Shown here: piece by piece, positions 30,830 to 38,825 of the stretch
How the letters are laid out: every line of letters begins with the position of its first letter
Numbering within the stretch: the first letter of the stretch is position 1
Assembly: GCF_012272695.1 (NCBI RefSeq)
Contig: NZ_CP050902.1
Location: 1,116,001 to 1,180,000, forward strand
Origin: Nocardioides sp. JQ2195
Lineage (GTDB): Bacteria > Actinomycetota > Actinomycetes > Propionibacteriales > Nocardioidaceae
DNA: 64,000 nt
Direction of reading: 5' to 3'
Program-made: the position numbers and the translations under genes
Notes under the pieces: model-generated
The model's input: only the letters and a program-made list of their open reading frames with translations
What the model was told of the DNA's origin: nothing
Databases searched by the model: none

Positions 30830-32283
30830 GCAGAAGCTTCCGCAACTTCGTCGGTGGTGTGTACGTCGACGGGGTGGCGCAGTTCGACAAGGTGGACCCG
30901 GTGGACGGCTCCTTGGTCGGCCGGGTCGAGGAAGCCGGTATGGAGACGGTGGATGCGGCAGTCCGCGCTGCCCGGTCCGCGGTCGACGGCGCCTGGGGGC
31001 GCACCCGGGTGGCCGATCGGGTGGCGCTGATGCGCCGGGTCGCCGACCGCATCGACGAGCGGTTCGAGGACTTCGTGGCAGCCGAGGTGCGCGACACCGG
31101 CAAGCCGCTGGCACTGGTCCGTGAGCTCGACGTGGCCCGAGCCGCGATGAACTTCCGCTCGTTCGCCGACACCGTCGCCGCAGCCGGCCAGGACTCCTTC
31201 CTGACCGAGCTCCCGGACGGTCGCCAGGCGCTCAACTACGCGGTGCACAAGCCGCTGGGCGTGGTCGCCGTGATCGTCCCGTGGAACCTGCCACTGCTCC
31301 TGCTGACCTGGAAGGTGGCGCCGGCGCTGGCCTGCGGCAACGCGGTGGTGGTCAAGCCCTCCGAGGAGACTCCGGCCACCGCGACGCTGCTGGCCGAGGT
31401 GATTGCCGAGGCCGGAGTGCCCGACGGTGCCTACAACGTGGTGCACGGCTTCGGCCCGGGCTCGGCGGGGGAGTTCCTCACCAGCCATCCGGGCATCGAC
31501 GGGGTCACGTTCACCGGGGAGTCGAGCACCGGTTCGGCGATCATGCGGTCGGTGGCTCCCGCCGTACGCCCGGTGTCGTTCGAGCTGGGCGGCAAGAACC
31601 CCGCCGTGGTGTTCGCCGACGCCGACCTCGACAAGGCGATCCCCGGCCTGGCGCGTTCCACGTTCCTCAACACCGGGCAGGTCTGCCTGTGCACCGAACG
31701 GATCTATGTCGAGCGACCGATCTTCGACGAGGTCGTCTCCGGCCTCGCCAAGGAGGCCGCAGCCCTGCGGTTGGGCCGTCCCGACGACCCGGCGACCACG
31801 ACCGGCCCGCTGATCTCACGTGCACACCGCGAGAAGGTGCAGGGCTACCTCGACCTCGCGGTCACCGAGGGGGCCGACGTGGTGGTCGGTGGCGGTGTGC
31901 CCGACCTCGGCGCCGACCTCGCCGGCGGTGCCTGGATCCAGCCGACCGTGTGGACCGGACTCGACAACAGCCACCGGGTGGTGCGCGAGGAGGTGTTCGG
32001 GCCGGTGGCCGCGGTGGTCCCGTTCGACACCGAGGACGAGGCGATCCGGTTGGCCAACGACACCGACTACGGCCTGGCCGCCGTCACCTGGACCAGCGAC
32101 CTCTCGCGTGGTCACCGCGTCGCCCAGCGGATGCGGGTCGGCATGTCCTGGGTGAACACGTGGTACCTGCGCGACCTGCGCTCGCCGTTCGGCGGTGTCG
32201 GGCTCTCCGGTATCGGCCGCGAGGGCGGCCTGCACTCCCTGCACTTCTACACCGAACCCACGAATGTGTGCGTGCAACTGTGA
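30826..32283 (+). CDS. nbaE: 2-aminomuconate 6-semialdehyde dehydrogenase (ALDH family)
   Basis: A 485-aa NAD-dependent aldehyde dehydrogenase. Catalytic motifs: VVAVIVPWNLPLLLLTWKVAPALACGNAVVVKPSEETP, the glutamate in FELGGKNPAVVF and the nucleophile in NTGQVCLCTERIYVE. Length, context and the FLNTGQVCLCTERIYV block match 2-aminomuconic/2-hydroxymuconic semialdehyde dehydrogenases. In the modified meta-cleavage route it oxidises 2-aminomuconate semialdehyde to 2-aminomuconate. It overlaps kmo (ATGA) and the decarboxylase (GTGA). A 2-hydroxymuconate semialdehyde enzyme would look the same, but the operon decides. Confidence 0.88.
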   Translation: MSRSFRNFVGGVYVDGVAQFDKVDPVDGSLVGRVEEAGMETVDAAVRAARSAVDGAWGRTRVADRVALMRRVADRIDERFEDFVAAEVRDTGKPLALVRELDVARAAMNFRSFADTVAAAGQDSFLTELPDGRQALNYAVHKPLGVVAVIVPWNLPLLLLTWKVAPALACGNAVVVKPSEETPATATLLAEVIAEAGVPDGAYNVVHGFGPGSAGEFLTSHPGIDGVTFTGESSTGSAIMRSVAPAVRPVSFELGGKNPAVVFADADLDKAIPGLARSTFLNTGQVCLCTERIYVERPIFDEVVSGLAKEAAALRLGRPDDPATTTGPLISRAHREKVQGYLDLAVTEGADVVVGGGVPDLGADLAGGAWIQPTVWTGLDNSHRVVREEVFGPVAAVVPFDTEDEAIRLANDTDYGLAAVTWTSDLSRGHRVAQRMRVGMSWVNTWYLRDLRSPFGGVGLSGIGREGGLHSLHFYTEPTNVCVQL

Positions 32284-33086
32284 ACGAAACGAATCTCGAT
32301 GAACTTGCCGGACGGTTAGACGATGCGGTGCGCAACGCCACCGCGATCACCCAGCTCTCCGACGAGCACCCCCTCACGCTCGATGAGGCGTACGCCGTGC
32401 AGCGGGCCGGCATTGCGCTGCGCGTCGGCCGAGGTGACCCCGTGATCGGCGTGAAGCTCGGCTTCACCAGTGAGGCCAAGGCGCGCCAGATGGGCGTCTC
32501 CGACGTGATCATCGGCCAGCTCACCGCCAGCACCGAGGTGCCCGACGGCGGCACGGTCGACCTCGCGACGATGGTGCACCCGCGGGTGGAGCCGGAGGTC
32601 GCCTTCCGCCTCGGTGAGGAGCTGTCGCCCGACTCCGACGACCCGCTGTCGGCGGTCGCCGAGGTGGCACCGGCGCTCGAGGTCATCGACAGCCGCTACC
32701 GCGACTTCAGGTTCAGCCTCGAGGACGTCGTCGCCGACAACACCTCGGCGGCTGGGTTCGTGATCGGTGAGTGGCTGCCGTTCGCCGATCGCTCGGCCTC
32801 GGTGGACGACGCCGAGGTGAGCCTCTCCTTCGACGGCCAGGTCCGGGAGCAGGGCAGCACGGCCGACATCCTGGGCGACCCACGGCGGGCGGTGGCTGCG
32901 GCGCAACGGATGGCCGGTCGCCACGGACTCGCGCTGCCGGCCGGCTCGATCATCCTTGCCGGTGCGGCCACGGCCGCGGTGGCTCTGGAGCCCGGCGTGC
33001 TCGTGGAGGCGACGGTCGCCGGACTGGGGTCGGTGTCCGTGCGCACCGCGCCCGCGTCGACGCCCGACGGTGACGACCATGGCTGA
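32280..33086 (+). CDS. nbaG: 4-oxalocrotonate decarboxylase (FAH superfamily; hydratase-like)
   Basis: A 268-aa member of the 2-keto-4-pentenoate hydratase/4-oxalocrotonate decarboxylase family. The block [26 protein letters not shown] followed by [16 protein letters not shown] (metal-binding Glu residues) is closest to decarboxylases of the DmpH/NbaG type. [30 protein letters not shown] is also typical. Role: decarboxylation of 4-oxalocrotonate, made from aminomuconate by the deaminase encoded next, to 2-oxopent-4-enoate. The GTG start overlaps the dehydrogenase stop. A hydratase role is the alternative, and the sequence alone does not exclude it. Confidence 0.82.
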   Translation: MNETNLDELAGRLDDAVRNATAITQLSDEHPLTLDEAYAVQRAGIALRVGRGDPVIGVKLGFTSEAKARQMGVSDVIIGQLTASTEVPDGGTVDLATMVHPRVEPEVAFRLGEELSPDSDDPLSAVAEVAPALEVIDSRYRDFRFSLEDVVADNTSAAGFVIGEWLPFADRSASVDDAEVSLSFDGQVREQGSTADILGDPRRAVAAAQRMAGRHGLALPAGSIILAGAATAAVALEPGVLVEATVAGLGSVSVRTAPASTPDGDDHG

Positions 33087-33543
33087 GAGGAGCCGCGCCG
33101 AGAGCGTCGTCGTGGAGGGCAAGGCCACACCGCGTGGTGCCTTCCCCCACGTCAAGGTCGCCGGCGACCTGGTCTTCGTCTCCGGCACCAGCAGCCGCCG
33201 CAGCGACAACACGTTCGCCGGTGTGCAGGTCGACGAGCTCGGCGTGGTCGACCTCGACATCCGGGAACAGACCCGAGCGGTGATCGAGAACGTTCGCGAC
33301 CTGCTGGCCTCCGTCGGCGCCGCGCTCGACGACCTCGTCCAGGTGACGACGTACCTCGTCAGCATGAACGACTTCGGTGGCTACAACGAGGTGTGGGCCG
33401 AGTTCTTCGACCGCACCGGTCCGACGCGCACGACGGTCGCCGTGCACCAGCTCCCGCACCCCCACCTGCTCATCGAGATCCAGGCGGTCGCCAGCCTGTC
33501 CGGCAGTGGCCGCACCGACCGAACCATGGAGGAGAGCTCATGA
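33079..33543 (+). CDS. nbaF: 2-aminomuconate deaminase (RidA/YjgF family)
   Basis: A 154-aa RidA-fold protein ([91 protein letters not shown]). It is longer than ordinary RidA (about 125 aa) and matches the subgroup found in aminophenol and kynurenine clusters that hydrolyses 2-aminomuconate to 4-oxalocrotonate and ammonia. The ATG at 33079 overlaps the previous gene by 8 bp; the stop overlaps the next start (ATGA). Naming rests on length plus operon context. Confidence 0.87.
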   Translation: MAERSRAESVVVEGKATPRGAFPHVKVAGDLVFVSGTSSRRSDNTFAGVQVDELGVVDLDIREQTRAVIENVRDLLASVGAALDDLVQVTTYLVSMNDFGGYNEVWAEFFDRTGPTRTTVAVHQLPHPHLLIEIQAVASLSGSGRTDRTMEESS

Positions 33544-34064
33544 CCGACATCCCACCCGTCTTCAACTTCGAGTCCTGGATCGCGGAGAACGAGCACCTGC
33601 TCAAGCCGCCGGTCAACAACAAGCAGATGTGGGACCCCACCGGCGACTTCATCGTGATGGTGGTCGGCGGGCCGAACAGCCGGACCGACTTCCACTTCGA
33701 GCCCTACGAGGAGTGGTTCTACCAGTACCGCGGCAACATGCACGTCGACCTGATGACAGCGGAGGGGCCGCAGCGCGTCGACATCACCGAGGGCTCGATG
33801 TGGAAGCTGCCGGGCAACACCTACCACTCCCCGCAACGTCCCGAGGCCGGCTCCATCGGCCTTGTCATCGAGAAGATCCGTCCCGAGGGCACCTTGGAGA
33901 AGTTCGCCTGGTTCTGTCAGGAGTGCAACGCCAAGGTGCACGAGGCCGAGCTGCAGGTCCGCGACATCGTGCAGGACCTGCCCCCGGTCTTCGAGGCCTT
34001 CTACTCCTCCGAGGAGGCGCGCACCTGCGGCGAGTGCGGTGCGCTGCACCCCGGGAAGGGCTGA
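33540..34064 (+). CDS. nbaC: 3-hydroxyanthranilate 3,4-dioxygenase
   Basis: A 174-aa cupin Fe(II) dioxygenase opening the ring of 3-hydroxyanthranilate to 2-amino-3-carboxymuconate semialdehyde. It has the substrate/iron block [23 protein letters not shown] (His and Glu ligands), [12 protein letters not shown] (second His), and a C-terminal rubredoxin-like CQEC...CGEC iron site that is typical of bacterial but not animal enzymes. The start overlaps the deaminase stop (ATGA). After the stop, a 21-bp sequence is duplicated around the next gene's start. Confidence 0.95.
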   Translation: MTDIPPVFNFESWIAENEHLLKPPVNNKQMWDPTGDFIVMVVGGPNSRTDFHFEPYEEWFYQYRGNMHVDLMTAEGPQRVDITEGSMWKLPGNTYHSPQRPEAGSIGLVIEKIRPEGTLEKFAWFCQECNAKVHEAELQVRDIVQDLPPVFEAFYSSEEARTCGECGALHPGKG

Positions 34065-34094
34065 GTTGGACTCGACAAGGGCTGAGTTGGACTC
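34055..34094 (+). repeat. 21-bp tandem duplication covering the ACMS decarboxylase start
   Basis: AAGGGCTGAGTTGGACTCGA occurs at 34056 and again at 34077. Each copy carries an AAGGG ribosome-binding sequence and a TTG codon in the decarboxylase frame (34066 and 34087). The gene therefore has two equivalent start sites seven codons apart. The first copy overlaps the nbaC stop. Confidence 0.85.
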
Positions 34095-35067
34095 GATCGA
34101 CGTCCACACCCACTACGTGCCTGCGGGTTGGCCCGACCTGGGCGAGGGACGCCCGTGGTTGCGGATCACCTCCGAGCGGGAGGCGATGATCATGGTCGGC
34201 GACACCGAGTTCCGGCCGGTGCGCTCGAACTGCTGGGACAGCTCGGTCCGCTTGTCCGACATGGACGCAGACGGGGTGGCCCAGCAGGTGGTCTCCCCGA
34301 CCCCGCTGTTCTTCGGCTACGACCTGCCGGGCGCGGAGGCGGCGAAGGTGGCCCGCATCTTCAACGACCTCGCCCTCGAGATCTGTGCGCCCTCCGCAGG
34401 AAGGCTGCTGCCCTTCGCGCAGGTTCCCCTCCAGGACACGGACGCCGCCTGTCGGGAGCTGGAACGGTGCCAGGAGTCGGGGCACCTCGGAGTCGAGATC
34501 GGCAACCACGTCGGCGACCGCGACCTCGACGACGAGGGCATCGTCACCTTCCTGCAGCACGCTGCCGCCCTCGGGATGCCGGTCTTCGTGCACCCGTGGG
34601 ACATGGCGACCTCGCCCCGCCTGGACCGGTGGATGGCGCGCTGGCTGACCGGGATGCCAGCCGAGACCCACCTGTCAGTGATCGCGATGGTGCTCGGCGG
34701 TGCCTTCGACCGCCTGCCCGAGACCCTGCGGATCTGCTTCGCCCACGGAGGCGGGTCGTTCGCGTTCTGGCTCGGCCGGTTCGAGAACGCGTGGCACCGG
34801 CGCGGCGACCTCGTCGCCAAGTCGCAGCTGCCACCGTCGGCGTACGTCGGCCGGTTCAGCGTCGACTCCGTGGTCTTCGAGCCGGCGGCACTGCGGCTGC
34901 TCGTGGACACCCTCGGGGCATCGCAGGTCATGCTCGGCAGCGACTACCCCTACCCTCTCGGCGAGCGGCCCGTCGGCGCAGTGGTGGAACGGGCGAACTT
35001 CCTGGCCGAGCCCGACCGTGCAGCGATCCTGCAGGGCAACGCGAAGCGGTTCCTGGGCCTGGTCTGA
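34066..35067 (+). CDS. nbaD: 2-amino-3-carboxymuconate-6-semialdehyde decarboxylase (ACMSD)
   Basis: A 333-aa (or 326-aa) zinc amidohydrolase-fold decarboxylase converting ACMS to 2-aminomuconate semialdehyde, the substrate of the dehydrogenase encoded upstream. It has DVHTHYVPAGWP (HxH metal pair), MDADGVAQQVVSPTPLFFGYD, VFVHPWDM, RICFAHGGGSFAFWLGR and MLGSDYPYPLG (late Asp), all ACMSD signatures. Starts are TTG codons at 34066 or 34087, inside the duplicated 21 bp. It ends the operon; no hydratase, aldolase or acetaldehyde dehydrogenase follows, so the later steps must be elsewhere. Confidence 0.93.
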   Translation: MDSTRAELDSIDVHTHYVPAGWPDLGEGRPWLRITSEREAMIMVGDTEFRPVRSNCWDSSVRLSDMDADGVAQQVVSPTPLFFGYDLPGAEAAKVARIFNDLALEICAPSAGRLLPFAQVPLQDTDAACRELERCQESGHLGVEIGNHVGDRDLDDEGIVTFLQHAAALGMPVFVHPWDMATSPRLDRWMARWLTGMPAETHLSVIAMVLGGAFDRLPETLRICFAHGGGSFAFWLGRFENAWHRRGDLVAKSQLPPSAYVGRFSVDSVVFEPAALRLLVDTLGASQVMLGSDYPYPLGERPVGAVVERANFLAEPDRAAILQGNAKRFLGLV

Positions 35068-35223
35068 CCCAGGATTCCCGGTCCTGGACCGGGCCGGTCG
35101 GGCCGGTCGTGGAGTTGCCGGCGGGGGACAACCCGGGGCGTGCCCGGGGCGTGACACACTTGCCCGGCAAATTCGCCGCACCGGCGTGGCGGCAGCCCTT
35201 TCGACCCCAGGGAATTCAGGGAC

Positions 35224-35640
35224 ATGGACCAGCGGATCAGTTTTGTCACGCTCGCGGTCAGCGACCTCGACGCCACTCGCGCGTTCTACCTCGACGGCCT
35301 CGGCTGGCAGGCGGAGCTCGACGTGCCCGGCGAGGTGCTGATGATCAAGGCGGGGGAGCACCTGGTGCTCTCACTGTGGGTCGACTCCGAGTTCGAGGCC
35401 GAGGTCGGCCCGATCCGGCGCGGTCCCGGCATCGTACCGATGACACTGGCCCACAACGTGGCCTCCCGCGAAGAGGTCGACGCCGTGCTGGCAACGGCTC
35501 GGGCAGCGGGTGCCGACCCGGTCAGCGACGCCCTGGACCGTGACTGGGGCGGCTGCACCGGCTACTTCGCCGACCCCGACGGCTTCCGCTGGGAGGTCGC
35601 CTGGAACCCGGGTGCGATCGGCCGGGTCGTCCTGCCGTGA
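35224..35640 (+). CDS. VOC superfamily (glyoxalase-like) protein
   Basis: A 138-aa vicinal-oxygen-chelate protein with paired beta-alpha-beta motifs (ISFVTLAVSDLDATRAFYLDGLGW, and GCTGYFADPDGFRWEVAWNP, whose terminal Glu is a usual metal ligand). The first-half metal ligand is Thr/Ser-like rather than His, as in many non-glyoxalase members. The function is unknown. The 156-bp gap after ACMSD separates it from the kynurenine operon. Its stop overlaps the following gene (GTGA). Confidence 0.83.
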   Translation: MDQRISFVTLAVSDLDATRAFYLDGLGWQAELDVPGEVLMIKAGEHLVLSLWVDSEFEAEVGPIRRGPGIVPMTLAHNVASREEVDAVLATARAAGADPVSDALDRDWGGCTGYFADPDGFRWEVAWNPGAIGRVVLP

Positions 35641-36677
35641 AGGAGATCATCGCGCCCCGCCAGGCCCTGCTCGGTGCCCTGGCAGCCTTCGTCGTCCTGG
35701 TCCTGGTGGCCACGGTCGCCGGCCTCGACGTCGAACCCACCAGGGAGTCCGGGGCCGTGGCCGGGTCACCCGCGGTGCTGAGCTCGGGCGACGACGTCGA
35801 GGGGTCAGGCGTCGAGGGATCAGGCGTCGAGAGATCAGGCGTCGAGGGATCAGGCGTCGAGGAGGCGCCGGTCCTTGCTCGACGTGCGCCCGTTGCTGAG
35901 CTTCCGCACGGCGGCACGGAGGTCTTCGACGGTCGGATCCTGGTCGCCTACTACGGCACCGGTGGCACCGGCGCGCTCGGTGTGCTGGGCGAGACCACCC
36001 CGGACCGGGCCGTCCGTCGTCTTCGCCGGGCAGCGAAGCCGTTCGGCCGTCCGGGCCGACCGGCGGTCCCCGTGTTCGAGCTGATCGTCACCGTGGCCGA
36101 CGGGACCCCCGGCAAGGACCGCGACTTCAGCCATGACATCGCACGGGAGCAGGTGCGCCGCTACATCCGCGCCGCCCACCGACACGAGGTGATGCTGGTG
36201 CTCGACCTCCAGACCGGCCGCAGTGACTTCCTCGATGTCGCCAAGCGCTGGACGTGGGCCCTGAGGCACCCGCACGTCGGGCTGGCCCTCGACCCCGAGT
36301 GGCGGATGGGACGACACGGGGTCCCGGGGCAGCGCATCGGCTCGGTCTCCGCGGCCGAGGTGAACCGCACCTCGCGGTGGCTCTCGCGGCTCGTTCGCCG
36401 CGAGCACCTGCCGCAGAAGATCTTCATGCTGCACCAGTTCCGGCGCGAGATGATCCCCAACCTGGCGAAGGTGAACCGGCGCAGGAACTTGGCGCTGGTC
36501 CAACATGTCGACGGCTTCGGCACCCCCGGCCAGAAGCTGGACACCTACCGTCACGTCGCGGCACCCAGGAAGTTCCACATGGGCTTCAAGCTCTTCTACG
36601 ACGAGGACGTCCGACGCATGTCCCCCGCCAAGGTGAAGCGAATCCGACCGGAGGTCGAGTTCGTCAGCTTCCAGTGA
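35637..36677 (+). CDS. Membrane-anchored protein of unknown function with VEGSG repeats
   Basis: Not recognised as a named family. The 346-aa product has one N-terminal membrane segment (ALLGALAAFVVLVLVATVAGL, about 10-30), then a Ser/Gly/Glu linker with four VEGSG/VERSG pentapeptides (about 53-73), then a globular domain of about 260 residues. Segments such as ILVAYYGTGGTG, VMLVLDLQTGR, HPHVGLALDPEWRM and FHMGFKLFYDED alternate strands and helices, suggesting a TIM-like barrel. The DPEW-type acidic end of a strand resembles glycosidase active sites, but that is only a suggestion. The GTG start overlaps the VOC gene. Confidence 0.7.
   Translation: MKEIIAPRQALLGALAAFVVLVLVATVAGLDVEPTRESGAVAGSPAVLSSGDDVEGSGVEGSGVERSGVEGSGVEEAPVLARRAPVAELPHGGTEVFDGRILVAYYGTGGTGALGVLGETTPDRAVRRLRRAAKPFGRPGRPAVPVFELIVTVADGTPGKDRDFSHDIAREQVRRYIRAAHRHEVMLVLDLQTGRSDFLDVAKRWTWALRHPHVGLALDPEWRMGRHGVPGQRIGSVSAAEVNRTSRWLSRLVRREHLPQKIFMLHQFRREMIPNLAKVNRRRNLALVQHVDGFGTPGQKLDTYRHVAAPRKFHMGFKLFYDEDVRRMSPAKVKRIRPEVEFVSFQ
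35796..35862 (+). repeat. 15-bp minisatellite in the linker of the membrane-anchored protein
   Basis: Four perfect or near-perfect 15-bp units (GTCGAGGGATCAGGC type) at 35796, 35811, 35826 and 35841, plus a partial fifth, encode VEGSG, VEGSG, VERSG, VEGSG and VE. The unit is a multiple of three, so copy-number change would lengthen the linker without a frameshift. Confidence 0.9.
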
Positions 36678-36764
36678 CGGATGCGCCGGACCCGCCGTCG
36701 CACCGCCATCGCACCGCAATTTCAGCGCCATCGCACCGCTGTCGCACCGCCAGGAGGGCCTCGA

Positions 36765-36820
36765 CCGGTTGAACAAACGTTCATTCAAAACCCGTCTTGA
36801 ATGAACGTTTGTTCAACCGG
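36765..36820. repeat. Perfect 24-bp inverted repeat with 8-nt loop at a convergent junction
   Basis: Arms 36765-36788 and 36797-36820 are exact reverse complements; the loop is AACCCGTC. The arm reads CCGGTTGAACAAACG, then TTCATTCAA. It is AT-rich compared with its surroundings. No T run follows on either strand. It lies between the convergent genes ending at 36677 and 36939. The 85 bp before it contain short CATCGCACCGC repeats. Either a bidirectional terminator or a palindromic repeat element. Confidence 0.85.
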
Positions 36821-36938
36821 AGCAGGGCATCCGGGGCGCGGATCGATGCGGGCTCGCCGGGCGGATCCGTGTCACGGCCGGCCCCCGGCGGCGGGTGGAC
36901 CCGGCCCACGGATCCATGCCGACCGGCATCGCCCCGGA

Positions 36939-37658
36939 TCAGCGTGACCCCGGACCGTCGTCACCCCGGACCGCATCCGTGCGGAAGGCCGCTGCGAGGT
37001 CAGGGTCGGCTCGCCAGTCGCCACCGCGACCTGCGTGCCGCATCCAGCTCAGCGCCGCGTCGAGGTGCGCCGGCACTGGATCGGGTTGCCTCACGGGTGC
37101 AGGGCAGATGTCGAGCGCCGACAGGGTGCGGAGGAACAACTCCTCGGCGTCAGCGGGTGACAGCGGTCTGACAGGGGCGGCCATCTGGGACTGCAGGCCT
37201 TCACTGAGTGCCAGGAGGCCCGTGAGCATCCGCGGCTGGATCCGTCCTTCTGTGAGCGCGTGCAGATATTGCCGCAGCACCGCGTGGTGATCGTTCAGGC
37301 ACCGTTCGAGGTCGGGATCGCTGCGCCAAAGCTCGAGCCAGCCGAGCCAGACTCGCGCGTGCACGGTCGCGTCGGTGCACCACGACCGGTCGCTGGGTTT
37401 TGGCAGCAGCGCGCGCAGACCACGGTAGGGCTGACCGACGACGAATTCGTCCAGTCGATCCTTGGCGTTGCGCACGGCCGCCACGTGGAGCAGTCGGGCT
37501 CGCGAACCGAAGTGGTTGACGACCGTCGGTGCTCTGACCCCGCTGACCTGGCTGATCCGCCGCAGCGTCAGGCCGGGCACACCGTCAGTGGCGATGACGT
37601 GGTTGATGGCGAGGGTCAGGGTGTCGGTGCGGTTGATGGAATCGATGAGACGAGGCAT
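36939..37658 (-). CDS. TetR family transcriptional regulator
   Basis: A 239-aa protein with an N-terminal TetR-like helix-turn-helix (TLTLAINHVIATDGVPGLTLRRISQVSGVRAPTVVNHFGSRARLL, residues about 12-56; the VNHFGSRARLL recognition helix fits TetR). It has a long helical C-terminal ligand/dimer domain. The ATG at 37658 gives the normal TetR start; the frame stays open upstream only by chance. It is divergent from the LD-carboxypeptidase gene with 132 bp between them. The gap holds the imperfect inverted repeat GTGCC...CAGGA / TCCTG...GGCAC near 37731-37760 that could be its operator. The target is unknown. Confidence 0.8.
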   Translation of the reverse strand: MPRLIDSINRTDTLTLAINHVIATDGVPGLTLRRISQVSGVRAPTVVNHFGSRARLLHVAAVRNAKDRLDEFVVGQPYRGLRALLPKPSDRSWCTDATVHARVWLGWLELWRSDPDLERCLNDHHAVLRQYLHALTEGRIQPRMLTGLLALSEGLQSQMAAPVRPLSPADAEELFLRTLSALDICPAPVRQPDPVPAHLDAALSWMRHAGRGGDWRADPDLAAAFRTDAVRGDDGPGSR

Positions 37659-37790
37659 GTGACCAGTCCAGGGCTGGCCACCGACAATCGGGGATGGTTC
37701 TCCACAGGTGGCGTCAGGATGAACCGATCGGGTGCCGTGGCAGGAGAAATCCTGTGGCACGCCCCGCGGGCAACTCCTAGAGTGCATCAC

Positions 37791-38813
37791 ATGTCGATCC
37801 GCTTCCCACGTCCACTCGCCCGCGGAGATCTGATCGGCATCACCTCGCCCTCCGCCGGGGTCGAGGACCGGATGCAGGGCCGTCTCCAGGTAGCGCTCGA
37901 CTCGCTGCGCGGGCGCGGCTACGACGTACGCGTGGGTCAGTGCATGAGTGCCGACCAGCATGTCTCCGCGCCGAAGCAGGAACGCGCCGACGAGCTCATG
38001 GAGATGTTGCTCGACCCCGCGATCCGCGCGGTGGTGCCGCCGTGGGGAGGGGAGCTCGCGGTCGACCTGCTCGACCTCCTCGACTGGGAAGTGCTCGCTT
38101 CTGCCGAGCCGACCTGGTTGGTGGGCTACTCCGACATGAGCACGGTCATGGTGCCGCTGACCCTGCGCTCCGGGTGGGCCACCTTGCACGGGGCCAACCT
38201 GATGGACTCGCCCTACGATCCGCCCGAGGGCCTGCTGCACTGGACCGACGTCGCGGCCGCGACCGCTGACGTCGTGCAGAACAGTCCCGGGCGCTTCCGG
38301 ACTCCCGGTCGACGTGACGACTACGTCGACGACCCGGGAGTGAGGGAGCTCGACCTCGACGCCGAGGGTGGGTGGAGCGTGCTCGGCGGGGGAGACCTCG
38401 AGGTGAGCGGTCGGCTGATCGGAGGCTGCACCGAGACGCTCGGTGCGATCTCCGGGACGCCGTACGCCGACGTGGCGGCCTTCGGCCGCGAGCACGCCGA
38501 CGAAGGGATCATCGTCTACGTGGAGGCGTGCGACTTCGGTGCGTTCGACGTGGCCCGCATCCTGCACGGCTTCCGGCTGGCCGGCTGGTTCGAGCACGCC
38601 AACGCGATCCTGGTCGGCCGCCCGCTGGCCCCGGACTCAGACGGGTTCACCCAGCAGGACGCCGCAGCCGATGCGCTGGGCGACCTCGGTGTCCCGGTGG
38701 TGCTCGACGTCGACTGCGGACACGTGGCGCCGTTCCTGCCGCTGGTCAACGGGGCCAGCGCCCGGATCACTCTGCGGGACGGTCGCGGCGAGGTCACCCA
38801 GCACCTCGGTTGA
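37791..38813 (+). CDS. S66 family peptidase (LD-carboxypeptidase/MccF-like)
   Basis: A 340-aa serine peptidase of clan S66. N-terminal GDLIGITSPSAGVEDR, PPWGGELAVDLLDLLDWE and the nucleophile in LVGYSDMSTV (Ser114) are followed by the Glu in GGCTETLGAISG and the His in DVDCGHVAPFLPL. This completes the Ser-Glu-His triad. The length and the WGG...LLD layout are closer to MccF, which cleaves aminoacyl-nucleotide antibiotics, than to short LD-carboxypeptidases that recycle muropeptides. No signal peptide, so it acts in the cytoplasm. It is divergent from a TetR gene, which may control it. Confidence 0.85.
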   Translation: MSIRFPRPLARGDLIGITSPSAGVEDRMQGRLQVALDSLRGRGYDVRVGQCMSADQHVSAPKQERADELMEMLLDPAIRAVVPPWGGELAVDLLDLLDWEVLASAEPTWLVGYSDMSTVMVPLTLRSGWATLHGANLMDSPYDPPEGLLHWTDVAAATADVVQNSPGRFRTPGRRDDYVDDPGVRELDLDAEGGWSVLGGGDLEVSGRLIGGCTETLGAISGTPYADVAAFGREHADEGIIVYVEACDFGAFDVARILHGFRLAGWFEHANAILVGRPLAPDSDGFTQQDAAADALGDLGVPVVLDVDCGHVAPFLPLVNGASARITLRDGRGEVTQHLG

Positions 38814-38825
38814 TCGCCTAGCCTC

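Noticed and set aside
36765..36820. Operator of the TetR gene at 36939-37658
   Set aside because: It is downstream of that gene, not in its promoter; kept only as a possibility in the findings.
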